A stretch of DNA of 64,000 nt, from positions 1-64,000 of the forward strand of contig CALCJK010000009.1 of assembly GCA_937967455.1 (NCBI GenBank), read 5' to 3'. Source of the stretch: an uncultured bacterium (lineage in GTDB: Bacteria; Bacteroidota; Ignavibacteria; UBA10030; BY39). Each line of letters starts with the position of its first letter. The first letter of the stretch is position 1. A program made the position numbers and the translations under genes. Under the pieces are notes generated by a model. It worked only from the letters and a program-made list of their open reading frames with translations, did not search any database and was not told the DNA's origin. Shown in pieces: positions 17,550 through 26,137 of this stretch.

Positions 17550-18314
17550 TTATAACTTTTTAAAATTATTAATTACAAATCCAATGATATTTCTTTCTCC
17601 GACTTTTTGAAAAATATTATCGATGTCCTCTTTTCTTGTATATTCACTGCGAACTACTATTATAAGTCCATGGAATTGGTTCGCAAACAAAGGGGGAACC
17701 GTGTTGATACCTAATGCGGGCATATCTACTATAATGAATTCATATTTTTGTTCAAGTGTATAAATAATATCTCTAAATCCTGATAGATGTTCTAATCCCA
17801 GTGATGGCTCTAATTTTTGTTTACTTATGTTGCTTGCTCTATGTTGAAAAAATTTTTCGTGAATTAATAATTTTTTTCCAGTCGGCAATATATGTAGATT
17901 TTCTATAGATGACTTATAAATGTTTATAATGTTTTCATTAAGTGCTTCGGTCAAACCTGGTGAAATTGGCACACCAAAAACTTTGTTGATTTTGGGATTT
18001 GCAACATTCAAATCTATCAATAAAGTATTTTTTTTAGAGCTCAAAGCTAAGGATACTGCTAAGTTTGATGCTATTAAAGTTTTACCTTCTCTGACTTTTG
18101 CACTTGTAACACCTAATGTAAAATTAATTTCTTTGTTTTCACGTGATAAGAAAAAATAATTGAAAGAGTTATATATGCGATGTTGTATTATAGTGTTATC
18201 AACATAATTATTAACTTCGCTATTTATATTTATGGTTTTTAGTAAACGAACTATTTTGTCATTTTTATTTTCTTCAATATTAGATTTGATATTTTCTTCT
18301 AAATCCATTTTCAT
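17550..18314 (-). CDS. BY-kinase/CpsD-like ATPase of the chain-length system
   Basis: The 254-residue cytoplasmic protein is a P-loop ATPase of the CpsD/CapB (ParA-like) type. Walker A reads SAKVREGKT, Walker A' reads LLIDLNVANP, and Walker B reads FIIVDMPALG. Bacterial tyrosine kinases normally have PGEGKT and LLIDxDxRxP, so the loop and the second Asp of Walker A' are altered. They also usually end in a tyrosine cluster, but this tail (VINNFKKL) has no tyrosine. The protein is encoded 23 bases after its membrane partner, the Wzz-like gene. It may control polymerisation without autophosphorylating, or be phosphorylated elsewhere. Confidence 0.8.
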   Translation of the reverse strand: MKMDLEENIKSNIEENKNDKIVRLLKTININSEVNNYVDNTIIQHRIYNSFNYFFLSRENKEINFTLGVTSAKVREGKTLIASNLAVSLALSSKKNTLLIDLNVANPKINKVFGVPISPGLTEALNENIINIYKSSIENLHILPTGKKLLIHEKFFQHRASNISKQKLEPSLGLEHLSGFRDIIYTLEQKYEFIIVDMPALGINTVPPLFANQFHGLIIVVRSEYTRKEDIDNIFQKVGERNIIGFVINNFKKL

Positions 18315-18337
18315 TTTTGGAGGTTTATTTGGAATTT

Positions 18338-19684
18338 TTATTGTTTATCTTCTTTGCCATCAGTTAAGTATGCAATGACTGGTTTTTGGAAAATCTCAAT
18401 ATCCTTAGGTGAACGGATTGTAGTATCAAGTATCTCTCTGAAAATCACAAATAATAAACCTAAGAAGATTCCTATCCCGAATCCAGCAATTACTAATTGA
18501 GTTTTTTTGGGTTTTGTTGGTTTGGTAGGTAAAATTGGAGGATCTATTATTACAAATTGATTTGCAGTTGTATAGCTTAAATCACGAGTGGTGCGTGCTT
18601 GTTCCAACTTGACCTTCATGTCCTCGTATAACTTTTTATATAAATTGTAATCAGATTCTTGTTCACCATTTAATCTAAGACTTACATATGAGTCTCTCAT
18701 ATTATCTAATAATTGTTGGCGATTTTTTTCCTGATCTAATTTAAGTGATTGTTTCTTTACTAAATCAGTTTCAATTGCGTTTTTGATTCTTTGTAGTAGA
18801 GGTACAATTTGACTTTCGATCTTTTTAACTTCTGGATATTCTGGTGTATATCGCAATAACATTTCATCGTATTTTTTTAATAGAGAACTTAAATCCTGAG
18901 CGAAAGGTATATCATTTCTTGAAAGATTATAAAGCTCTTCTTTGTTCTTTGGAATATTTAGAGATTGGAGAATATTTTGTAAAATTTGAAGCGATTGTTG
19001 ATATACTATAATCGTATTGTCAATTTGATTTATTTGCCTTTCTATATTTTCAATTTGGAGGTATTGAGCTCTACCTTGTTCAGGTAAACTACTAACACGA
19101 TTTCCAATAATTGCCATTAGTTTTCTCTGGTTTTCATCCAGCTTTTCTTTTATCTCTTTTAATTTACTTTCAAAAAATAACACTGCATTCTCGTTTTGTT
19201 GTGTCTGAACTTTTGATACAGTTTCAATTAATAAAGATGTTAAAATCTTTACTGTCTGTTGAGCAATGTGGGGATCTCTATCGCTAAATCCAATTATGAA
19301 TGTATTCGAACTTCTATTACTAATCTCTATTCTTTTTGCTATTGATGATAATATCACTTGAAGTTGTTCTTGAGATTTTATATCTTTTCGCCATCCAAGA
19401 CTATCTATTAATTTCTCAAGTACTGATCTACTTAATAATACTTCCCTATACATTCTTATTCTGTCTTCTGCGCCCATATTAGATGAAAATTCAAATCCCA
19501 GAAGAGGAGTTGCGACATCATTTCTCTGATACAAAATGACAGTGTTTACTTCATATAATTTAGGTAATAGATAAGAACCAACAATACTAATTGAGGTAAC
19601 TATAACTATTGGTATTAAAAATAAAATTTTTCTCCTTTTAAAAATCGAAATTATATCTCTTAATGTTACTTGTGCTGGGATCAA
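18338..19684 (-). CDS. Wzz/GumC-like polysaccharide co-polymerase (chain-length determinant)
   Basis: The 448-residue protein has a first helix at about 20-42, a long periplasmic part with predicted coiled coils (about 160-260 and 310-365), then the proline-rich PTKPTKPKK and a second helix at about 400-422. That is the standard PCP-2 layout, with the Wzz domain at the N-terminus. It controls chain length and links the inner-membrane machinery to the OPX exporter encoded in the divergent arm. The kinase domain is not fused but is encoded next in the operon. It is the first gene of the leftward arm, so its upstream region should contain that operon's promoter. Confidence 0.9.
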   Translation of the reverse strand: MIPAQVTLRDIISIFKRRKILFLIPIVIVTSISIVGSYLLPKLYEVNTVILYQRNDVATPLLGFEFSSNMGAEDRIRMYREVLLSRSVLEKLIDSLGWRKDIKSQEQLQVILSSIAKRIEISNRSSNTFIIGFSDRDPHIAQQTVKILTSLLIETVSKVQTQQNENAVLFFESKLKEIKEKLDENQRKLMAIIGNRVSSLPEQGRAQYLQIENIERQINQIDNTIIVYQQSLQILQNILQSLNIPKNKEELYNLSRNDIPFAQDLSSLLKKYDEMLLRYTPEYPEVKKIESQIVPLLQRIKNAIETDLVKKQSLKLDQEKNRQQLLDNMRDSYVSLRLNGEQESDYNLYKKLYEDMKVKLEQARTTRDLSYTTANQFVIIDPPILPTKPTKPKKTQLVIAGFGIGIFLGLLFVIFREILDTTIRSPKDIEIFQKPVIAYLTDGKEDKQ

Positions 19685-19983
19685 AATCTAATCCTTAATT
19701 TAATAAACATTTATTTTAATTAATTATCAACTATTATGCCAAATAATTGTTTAATAATCGATAAGTTTTTCGTTTAAATGCGTAATATTAAACTAATATT
19801 GTATAAATAAGGTGTGTAAAAAAGTAACACATTACACACTAATAATTTTATATTATAAAAATTTACTAATTGATATTGGGGTCTGCTTAGATTATCAGCA
19901 ATAATTTAATGAAAAATAGTCTGGCATATTATTTGGATATAATATTTTGAAACATAAAAAATTACAGGAAAAATTATAATTTT
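19685..19983. promoter_or_regulatory. Divergent intergenic region of the EPS locus
   Basis: This 299-bp, very AT-rich region separates the leftward chain-length operon from the rightward export operon and must hold at least one promoter for each. I see no reading frame worth calling. The one clear structured element is the 8-bp inverted repeat at 19812-19839, listed separately. I could not place -35/-10 boxes confidently because near-matches are everywhere in sequence this AT-rich. Confidence 0.5.
19812..19839. promoter_or_regulatory. Inverted repeat, candidate operator in the EPS divergent promoter
   Basis: GTGTGTAA at 19812-19819 is matched perfectly by TTACACAC at 19832-19839, with a 12-base spacer. 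Centre-to-centre distance of the arms is 20 bases, about two helical turns, which suits a dimeric regulator. Its central position between the two operons would allow joint control. A spacer this long makes it a poor RNA hairpin. Confidence 0.4.
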
Positions 19984-20691
19984 ATGAGAGTTTACCAGAT
20001 ATTTTTAATTTTTATTATATGTATTTCTGCTTATTTGGGATGTTCATCTACAAAAGAAATCAGTACTAATAATGTAACTCAAATGTTACAAACAGTAAAT
20101 ATTCGAGAATTGGGTGACACAGAATCTGAGAATTATGTAATAAGAATTGGAGATAGGTTAAATTTAGAGGTATGGGGATACCCAGAATTTAATGCACAGG
20201 TTCAAGTCAGAGAAAATGGGTTTATTTCTTTACCATTAATTGGTGAACTGCTAACTGCAGGATTAACTAAACACCAATTAATTGAGTCATTGAAAGAGAA
20301 ACTATCTGTCTATATTACCGGTGAAATTAAATTTAATCTTGATATTACAAGTATAATGATTCAAAGGGTAACGGTTCTTGGTGCAGTAAATAGACAGGAT
20401 AATTATCCAATAAATAGTGAAATTTCATTAATTGAAGTACTTTCTTCAGCAGGTGGAGTAACTGTTGATTCTGATTTAAGAAGAATTAAAATTTTACGGA
20501 ATGGACTTAGATCTCAACCGATAGAAGTGGATTTAATTCAAAGTATTGAAAAGGGTGATATAAGTAGTATACCAATTATTAAACCCGGTGATATGGTATA
20601 TGTTCCCAAGAAACGTAATGTTATTAGAGAATTATCAGAATTTTTCAGAGATGCAATATTCTTATTAAGTCTCTTCAGGGTGTTCAATTGA
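19984..20691 (+). CDS. OPX-family polysaccharide export lipoprotein (Wza-like)
   Basis: The 235-residue protein has a lipoprotein signal with Cys at residue 20 (YLGC). A Poly_export domain follows at about 50-125 (YVIRIGDRLNLEVWGYPEFN, then V-R-x-x-G-F-I-S-L-P-L-I-G), with an SLBB-type domain at about 128-190 (VTVLGAVNRQDNYP). The C-terminus ends in a short hydrophobic helix. OPX proteins form or gate the outer-membrane exit channel and contact the Wzz-like partner. At 235 residues it is shorter than E. coli Wza and has one SLBB domain, common in the GumB-like subgroup. It is first in the rightward operon. Confidence 0.92.
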   Translation: MRVYQIFLIFIICISAYLGCSSTKEISTNNVTQMLQTVNIRELGDTESENYVIRIGDRLNLEVWGYPEFNAQVQVRENGFISLPLIGELLTAGLTKHQLIESLKEKLSVYITGEIKFNLDITSIMIQRVTVLGAVNRQDNYPINSEISLIEVLSSAGGVTVDSDLRRIKILRNGLRSQPIEVDLIQSIEKGDISSIPIIKPGDMVYVPKKRNVIRELSEFFRDAIFLLSLFRVFN

Positions 20692-21617
20692 AAAATAGAA
20701 ATATATCTAAATATTTTTTAGGTGTCATAATATTGAATTTATTACTTTTTTATTATTCGCTCTCACAAAATGTTAATTTTTTAAATAATTCCAGGATCAA
20801 TCAAGGTGCTAGATTGTCTTCCCTTGCTGGTTCATTTATTGCAGATGATTATGAAACCGGAATCATGTATTTTAATCCAGCAGGATTATCATACTTAAAA
20901 AATTATTTAATATCAATTAACCATTATCAAGAGAGATCAATAAATGCCTATAGTCAAGGTCTAATGTTCCCAATATATTTAGGAGTTGGTGAAGGTATTG
21001 CTTTTTCATTAAATACATTACATACAGGATACATTAAGAAAAATCCTACACATCAGCTTAAGTTTCAACAGTTTGCATATAATGTTGCCTACTCAAGGGA
21101 AATTTTTTATAACCTGAGTTTAGGAGGGATTTTTGGATTTCAATATACTAGGAGTAACTATAACAATTTATGGACATATAGAACATCTGTAGGATTTTAT
21201 TATGTGCCTTCCGAGGAAATAAGCTATAGTATTTTGGTTGGAGAAATTGGTTCTGGAATAAAGTATTCATTGTCGGATACAGAAACTATTCTTCAAAAGA
21301 CTAATTTGCACAATGGATTACAACTAGGAATTACTATGCGTCACCCGATAAGCCTAATAGAAAATCTCTATTCAATTTCTCTCTCAAGCGAGAAGGTTTT
21401 TAATGAGAGGGGTGCTCGATACAAAACAGGTTGTGAAGTTTATCCATTCAAATTCTTATCATTAAGGGCAGGTTATTATGTTTCTGATGATTTAAAATAT
21501 TCTACTTTTGGTTTTGGATTAAAACTATTTAATTTTTTGATTGATGCTTCTTATTATCCCAATAAGATAAATAACAATGAATTTTATTTAACATTGTCAT
21601 ATAAAGTTTCTAAATAA
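20688..21617 (+). CDS. PorV/PorQ-like outer-membrane beta-barrel protein
   Basis: The 309-residue protein has an N-terminal signal peptide (about 1-27) and the PorV-family N-terminal pattern: ARLSSLAGSFIADD, then G-I-M-Y-F-N-P-A-G-L-S. Alternating amphipathic strands run to the end, which finishes in an aromatic strand (FYLTLSYKVSK). The NPAG motif is typical of the PorV/UPF0164 group of FCB bacteria. The start is a TTG overlapping the OPX stop by 4 bases. PorV proteins usually serve type IX secretion, but placement right after the OPX gene suggests an outer-membrane partner in polysaccharide export. No other T9SS gene is in the window. Confidence 0.7.
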   Translation: MKNRNISKYFLGVIILNLLLFYYSLSQNVNFLNNSRINQGARLSSLAGSFIADDYETGIMYFNPAGLSYLKNYLISINHYQERSINAYSQGLMFPIYLGVGEGIAFSLNTLHTGYIKKNPTHQLKFQQFAYNVAYSREIFYNLSLGGIFGFQYTRSNYNNLWTYRTSVGFYYVPSEEISYSILVGEIGSGIKYSLSDTETILQKTNLHNGLQLGITMRHPISLIENLYSISLSSEKVFNERGARYKTGCEVYPFKFLSLRAGYYVSDDLKYSTFGFGLKLFNFLIDASYYPNKINNNEFYLTLSYKVSK

Positions 21618-21634
21618 TAAGGTCATATGTAAAA

Positions 21635-22429
21635 ATGAGTAGAAATTTAAATTTTTATCGTAGTGTTTCAATGAAAAATATTATTCAGGCAATTGACTGG
21701 ATATCTATGCATAGTATGGGAGTATTGCTGGTTGGTGAAACAGGTGTTGAAAAAGATTGGATTGCAAAGTTGATACACGATTTGAGCAGTAGACGCAACA
21801 ATAAATTCATTTCACTGGATTGTAATAATGTACATCCAGAAAATTTGGTTAAAATATTTTTCGGTGAGGAAAAAATTAATGCTGAAGGGATAGAGAAAAT
21901 TCCAGGATTGCTTGAAAATGGAGCTGGTGGTACCATATTTCTTGATAATTTCTCAGTCTTACCATCGGAAATCCAGGAAATAATTGGAACGGCTTTTAAA
22001 ACTAAAATGGTTCGGAGACTTGGTGGATATGATGAAATTTTAATAAATGTGCGCCCCGTCACAGGAATTTATACCAAAGATTATATATATTTATACCAAG
22101 CAAATGATTTTCAAAGGATTTATTCAAAATTTTGCCCTATTAGTATAAATATTCCACCATTAAGAGAAAGAAAAGAAGATATTTTGTTTTTATTAAATAA
22201 GTTTTTGAGAGAATCGAATTTAGCAGCTGTGAAAAAAATAAAGGGTTTTACGAAAAAAGTATACAAAATTTTAACTAATTATGAATGGCCTGGTAATACA
22301 AAACAACTATTTGAAGTTGTCAATTATTCGATTATGATGTGCAATACTAGTATGATTTCAGCGGAGCATTTACCTGCTTACATTCAATCTTTAAATGAAA
22401 ATGCTCAGTATAAAAAAGTCTTAACATAA
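21635..22429 (+). CDS. Degenerate sigma-54-activator-like AAA+ protein
   Basis: The 264-residue protein aligns along the AAA+ domain of bacterial enhancer-binding proteins, including NIPPLRERKEDI and a final EWPGNTKQL segment. Several functional motifs are lost. Walker A is GETGVEKD (34-41) instead of G-E-S-G-x-G-K-E; Walker B is IFLDN (101-105) where the second acid is replaced by Asn. The GAFTGA loop that touches sigma-54 is absent (IFFGEEKINAEGIEK in its place). There is no receiver and no Fis-type DNA-binding helix. It is unlikely to drive sigma-54 transcription. Given its place between export and priming genes it may act as a structural or nucleotide-sensing component. Confidence 0.75.
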   Translation: MSRNLNFYRSVSMKNIIQAIDWISMHSMGVLLVGETGVEKDWIAKLIHDLSSRRNNKFISLDCNNVHPENLVKIFFGEEKINAEGIEKIPGLLENGAGGTIFLDNFSVLPSEIQEIIGTAFKTKMVRRLGGYDEILINVRPVTGIYTKDYIYLYQANDFQRIYSKFCPISINIPPLRERKEDILFLLNKFLRESNLAAVKKIKGFTKKVYKILTNYEWPGNTKQLFEVVNYSIMMCNTSMISAEHLPAYIQSLNENAQYKKVLT

Positions 22430-22451
22430 TATAAATTTAAAAAGATAATTT

Positions 22452-24377
22452 ATGACATATCAATATATAGTAATATTTTTAATACCATTAATTTTGGCAT
22501 TAGTATTAACGCCGTTTGTGATTCGACTAGCAAAGTTAGTAGGTGCAATAGATTATCCTAATGAACGCAAGGTACATAAATATCCTATACCAAGATTTGG
22601 TGGTATAGCTATTTATATGAGTTTTATTATATCCCTTTATATCTTTTCTTATATTGACGCCGTTAATATATATATAACTAAAAAAACAGTTCTAATGTTG
22701 CTCGGTTCAGCAACTATTGTCTTGTTGCTCGGAATATGGGACGATATTAAAGAACTCAAACCAGGAAAAAAATTCATATGGCAATGTATTGCGGCAACAA
22801 TTGTTTATTTAGCTGGTTTTAAGATTTCTAGTGTTACTTCTTTTTCAGGTGATTTACTTTATCTCGGAATTCTTGATTACCCAATCACCCTATTATGGAT
22901 TGTAGGTATTACAAACGCATTTAATTTGATAGATGGTCTTGATGGACTTGCGTCTGGTGTTGCTACAATTGCTGGGATTACAATTTTTTCGATATCCATA
23001 GTGAAGGATGATATCGTATCTGCAATATTGGTACTGGCTTTTGTTGGCAGTTTAGTTGGATTTATGAGATATAATTTCTATAATGCAAAGATTTTTTTAG
23101 GTGACTCTGGAAGTTTATTGATTGGATTTACACTAGCAATCTTTAGCATTTTGAGTAAAACAAAAAGTTCAACAGCATTTTCCGTTATTTTTCCTTTACT
23201 TGTACTAGGATTACCAATAATGGATACAATGCTCTCGATGGTTAGAAGATTTATGAGCTCATTGAAACCAAATAAGTCATATCCTATTAGAAAACTAGGT
23301 TTAAAATCGATTTTCTATCCAGATAAAAAACATATACATCATCAACTGATGAATTTTGGATTTTCACAAAGAAAGGTTGTTATAATTTTGTATATTGTTT
23401 CTGTAATTTTTGGAATTGGTGCTTTTACTATTACAATGGTTAATACTGTTATTGCAGTGCCGATACTGATGGGTATTGCAGTGATAATTTTTATAGGTAT
23501 TACTCAACTTGGCTATAAGGAAATGGCAATTCTCCGGAATGGAACTTTCTTACCAATATTTGAAAGACCTCTGGTTAAGAATACATCCTTCCAATTCCTG
23601 CTTGATTTTTTCTCAATTATGTTTGCGTTCATATCAAGCATATACCTTTCCACTTTCTTAGGAACTCAACAAGATTTTGAAAAATATTCCTCATTTCTCA
23701 ATTATATTATAATTTCATCTGTACAAATTTTAATATTGAGTACAGGTGGAATTTATAAGCTTACTTTGAAACAATTTGCGCTTGGAGATGTTCTTAAAAT
23801 TGTAAAGTTAGTGATAATTTCGGTTTTTGCATCCTGGTTCCTATTTTCGATAATTTATCAATCTCCTTTCTATTTCCCCGTGACAATGTATATTTTAGAT
23901 TTTTATATATTATCCACTCTTATCATAGGTGGAAGATTATTGTTTAAAATATTGCATTATTATGCAAATATGAATAAACATGATGGGAAAATTAATGTTT
24001 TAATTTATGGTTTACCTCATCCCAGCGGTGTTAATATTTTAGAATGTTTTTTAACAAATGGAAATCTTGATTATAAACCAATAGGAATACTTGACGATGA
24101 TCCTTATCTCGAAGGCAAACGTATTAATGGTTATAGGATTTTAGGTAGCCACTGGAATCTGCACGAAATTTTAAATAATAGTGTTGTTCATGAAATTTTA
24201 ATATTTCCTAATAATGTCAATTCGGAAGTTCTGGAGCGAATAGTAAAGATTTCTTCCAAACACAATATCAGGGTAAAAAGAATAAATACGATTGTGGAGG
24301 ATGTCGTAATCGATAAAACAAAAGTCAAATTATTTAAAAATATTAAACAAATTCAAGAAAAATATATTCAGAAATAA
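22452..24377 (+). CDS. WecA/MraY-like sugar-phosphate transferase fused to a CoA_binding_3-like Rossmann domain
   Basis: Residues 1 to about 355 are a polytopic polyprenyl-phosphate HexNAc-1-phosphate transferase. It has ERKVHKYPIPRFGG (38-51), D97-D98 in GIWDDIK, N155..N158..D161..D164 in NAFNLIDGLDGL, D218 in FLGDSGS and the WecA-type HIHH (294-297). Residues ~380-500 add about four more helices. Residues ~515-641 form a Rossmann-like domain (NVLIYGLPHPSG, GILDDDP at 545-551) similar to the N-terminal region of WbaP/CapD proteins. The enzyme should start repeat-unit synthesis on undecaprenyl phosphate. At 641 residues it is nearly twice the usual length. Confidence 0.88.
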   Translation: MTYQYIVIFLIPLILALVLTPFVIRLAKLVGAIDYPNERKVHKYPIPRFGGIAIYMSFIISLYIFSYIDAVNIYITKKTVLMLLGSATIVLLLGIWDDIKELKPGKKFIWQCIAATIVYLAGFKISSVTSFSGDLLYLGILDYPITLLWIVGITNAFNLIDGLDGLASGVATIAGITIFSISIVKDDIVSAILVLAFVGSLVGFMRYNFYNAKIFLGDSGSLLIGFTLAIFSILSKTKSSTAFSVIFPLLVLGLPIMDTMLSMVRRFMSSLKPNKSYPIRKLGLKSIFYPDKKHIHHQLMNFGFSQRKVVIILYIVSVIFGIGAFTITMVNTVIAVPILMGIAVIIFIGITQLGYKEMAILRNGTFLPIFERPLVKNTSFQFLLDFFSIMFAFISSIYLSTFLGTQQDFEKYSSFLNYIIISSVQILILSTGGIYKLTLKQFALGDVLKIVKLVIISVFASWFLFSIIYQSPFYFPVTMYILDFYILSTLIIGGRLLFKILHYYANMNKHDGKINVLIYGLPHPSGVNILECFLTNGNLDYKPIGILDDDPYLEGKRINGYRILGSHWNLHEILNNSVVHEILIFPNNVNSEVLERIVKISSKHNIRVKRINTIVEDVVIDKTKVKLFKNIKQIQEKYIQK

Positions 24378-24433
24378 TATTAAATATTACTAGATAAAAC
24401 TTATTTTTTTTATAGACAATTTATTTTCAGAGG

Positions 24434-25990
24434 ATGTTAAAGTTTTTAAATTACAGATATTTTTATATAGTTTTAATTTTTATTTTAGCAACTATAACTC
24501 TATCTATAATCTTTCGTGACGATTTTCTAATCACTGGTCGCCCACTAACTGAAGATGGGTATTACTCATTTACAGTGGCGAGGAATATTGCATTAGGTAA
24601 TGGTTTCACTGTTGGGCAGGGAATTAGAACAAATGGATTCCAACCACTTTTCACTATAATATTATCAATTCCTTATCTTTTAACAAGCGGTGATAAAATA
24701 GTTACATTGAGAATTATATTGTTTATTGAATGGATAATCTATGTTTTAACTGCAATTGTTATCGGTAAAATAGGCAAAAATTTTATTAAAAGAGTTAAAA
24801 TTAATGAAGAGTTTAATTATAATATTTCGCTGCTAATATCTTATATTTATTTGTCTTGTGTATCTATATTTTTACTGCATTTTAATGGACTTGAAACAGG
24901 TTTATTATTGTTATTCTATTCGCTTTTATGGTATCTTTATCAAAATAACTTTACCAAAGATTATAAAAATTTGTTTTTCTATTCAATTTTGCTTGGTATT
25001 TTAGTTTTGATAAGAATTGACACAGTATTCTTTGTAATATTGTTTTCGCTTAGTCAAATTATTATTAATTCATATCTATTTAAAGAGAGAATTGTAAGAT
25101 TCTTTATTGTATCAATTACCTCATTCATTGTGACATTACCTTGGTGGTTATATAATTATATATATTTTGGTTCGTTTATCCCTACAAGTGGCGTTGCTCA
25201 ACAATCTTGGTCTTTTGACCTTCTTAGAGTTAGAGAAGCTCTTATTGCTTTGTCTCAAAATTTAATGCCTTTGGTGTATTTAGGAACAGCAACACTTGAG
25301 GGGTGGGTTTCTAATGTTGTTAGAATTTTCTTAATAATTTTGTTTGGTTTGTTGACAATAAAGATCTGGAATAAAACAAAAAAGCAAATAATAAAAGACG
25401 AATGTTGTAAAAGAAACATAATTTTTGGTTCCATAATAATATTATCAATGTTAATACTAATTTTTTACTATACTTTTTCCTTTTATGCTACATGGTTCTA
25501 TTTCAGATATTTTGCTCCAATAATTCTTTTATCAATATTATTAATTGGGATTGTTATAAGTTATCTAATTTCTAAGATTCCCAAACTAAACATATTGATG
25601 GTTTTACTTATACTTCCATTAACTGTTTCAGTATATTTAATCTGGAAAGGATATTATCCAAATGAATACTATATTCATCAGCTTGCATTAGTGAAAGATT
25701 TTGTACAAAATAATGAATATGTTGGTGCTTTTCAGTCCGGTACACTTGGTTATTTTTATGACAATACTATAAACTTAGATGGTAAAACAAACATAGAAGC
25801 AATTAAACATAGAAATAATTTATTAGAATATTTAGAAAATAAGAATATTGGATGGTTATGTGATTGGAAATGGAAGTTAGAAAAATTATTGGTTGGAGAG
25901 AAACCAGAAAGTAGAAAATTATGGGTAAAAATATCAGAGAAGGGGAAATTTTTATTACTTAAAAAAGATATTAATAAACTTGATTTTTAG
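24434..25990 (+). CDS. GT39-like (ArnT/PMT-type) membrane glycosyltransferase
   Basis: The 518-residue protein has about 10-12 hydrophobic helices. After the first helix comes a periplasmic loop with TEDGYYSFTVARNIALGNGF, whose acidic residues match the catalytic Asp region of lipid-linked-sugar-dependent GT-C transferases (GT39/GT83, PF13231-like). Such enzymes use a polyprenyl-phosphate sugar at the periplasmic face to decorate a protein, lipid or glycan. It is last in the rightward EPS arm, 56 bases after the WecA-like gene, with AGAGG about 7 bases before the ATG. The substrate is unknown. Confidence 0.7.
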   Translation: MLKFLNYRYFYIVLIFILATITLSIIFRDDFLITGRPLTEDGYYSFTVARNIALGNGFTVGQGIRTNGFQPLFTIILSIPYLLTSGDKIVTLRIILFIEWIIYVLTAIVIGKIGKNFIKRVKINEEFNYNISLLISYIYLSCVSIFLLHFNGLETGLLLLFYSLLWYLYQNNFTKDYKNLFFYSILLGILVLIRIDTVFFVILFSLSQIIINSYLFKERIVRFFIVSITSFIVTLPWWLYNYIYFGSFIPTSGVAQQSWSFDLLRVREALIALSQNLMPLVYLGTATLEGWVSNVVRIFLIILFGLLTIKIWNKTKKQIIKDECCKRNIIFGSIIILSMLILIFYYTFSFYATWFYFRYFAPIILLSILLIGIVISYLISKIPKLNILMVLLILPLTVSVYLIWKGYYPNEYYIHQLALVKDFVQNNEYVGAFQSGTLGYFYDNTINLDGKTNIEAIKHRNNLLEYLENKNIGWLCDWKWKLEKLLVGEKPESRKLWVKISEKGKFLLLKKDINKLDF

Positions 25991-26043
25991 AATTATTATA
26001 TTTATATTAATACAGAGCTTTTGGTTCTTTTAAATACTCTAAT

Positions 26044-26124
26044 TTGGGGTGCTTCACTTAATTAAGTGAGGCTGAGATTATACCCTCAGAACCTGATCTG
26101 GGTAATACCAGCGTAGGGAATCGT
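26044..26124 (+). ncRNA. TPP (thiamin pyrophosphate) riboswitch aptamer
   Basis: The sequence shows the conserved THI-box elements in order: GGGGTGC, GGCTGAGATTATACCC, GAACCTGATCTGGGTAAT and ACCAGCGTAGGGAA. The 5' GGGG region and 3' end would pair as P1, and CTTAATTAAG forms the variable P3 arm. TPP binding represses the genes downstream, all of which belong to thiamin salvage here. It lies about 120 bases before thiM. Confidence 0.97.
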
Positions 26125-26137
26125 GATTTTAATATTT

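Noticed and set aside
19685..19983. Small gene in the divergent EPS intergenic region
   Set aside because: No frame with a credible start, length or composition in either direction.
20688..21617. Evidence for a type IX secretion cluster
   Set aside because: Only a PorV-like barrel is present; no PorK/L/M/N, PorT, SprA or PorU gene is in the window.
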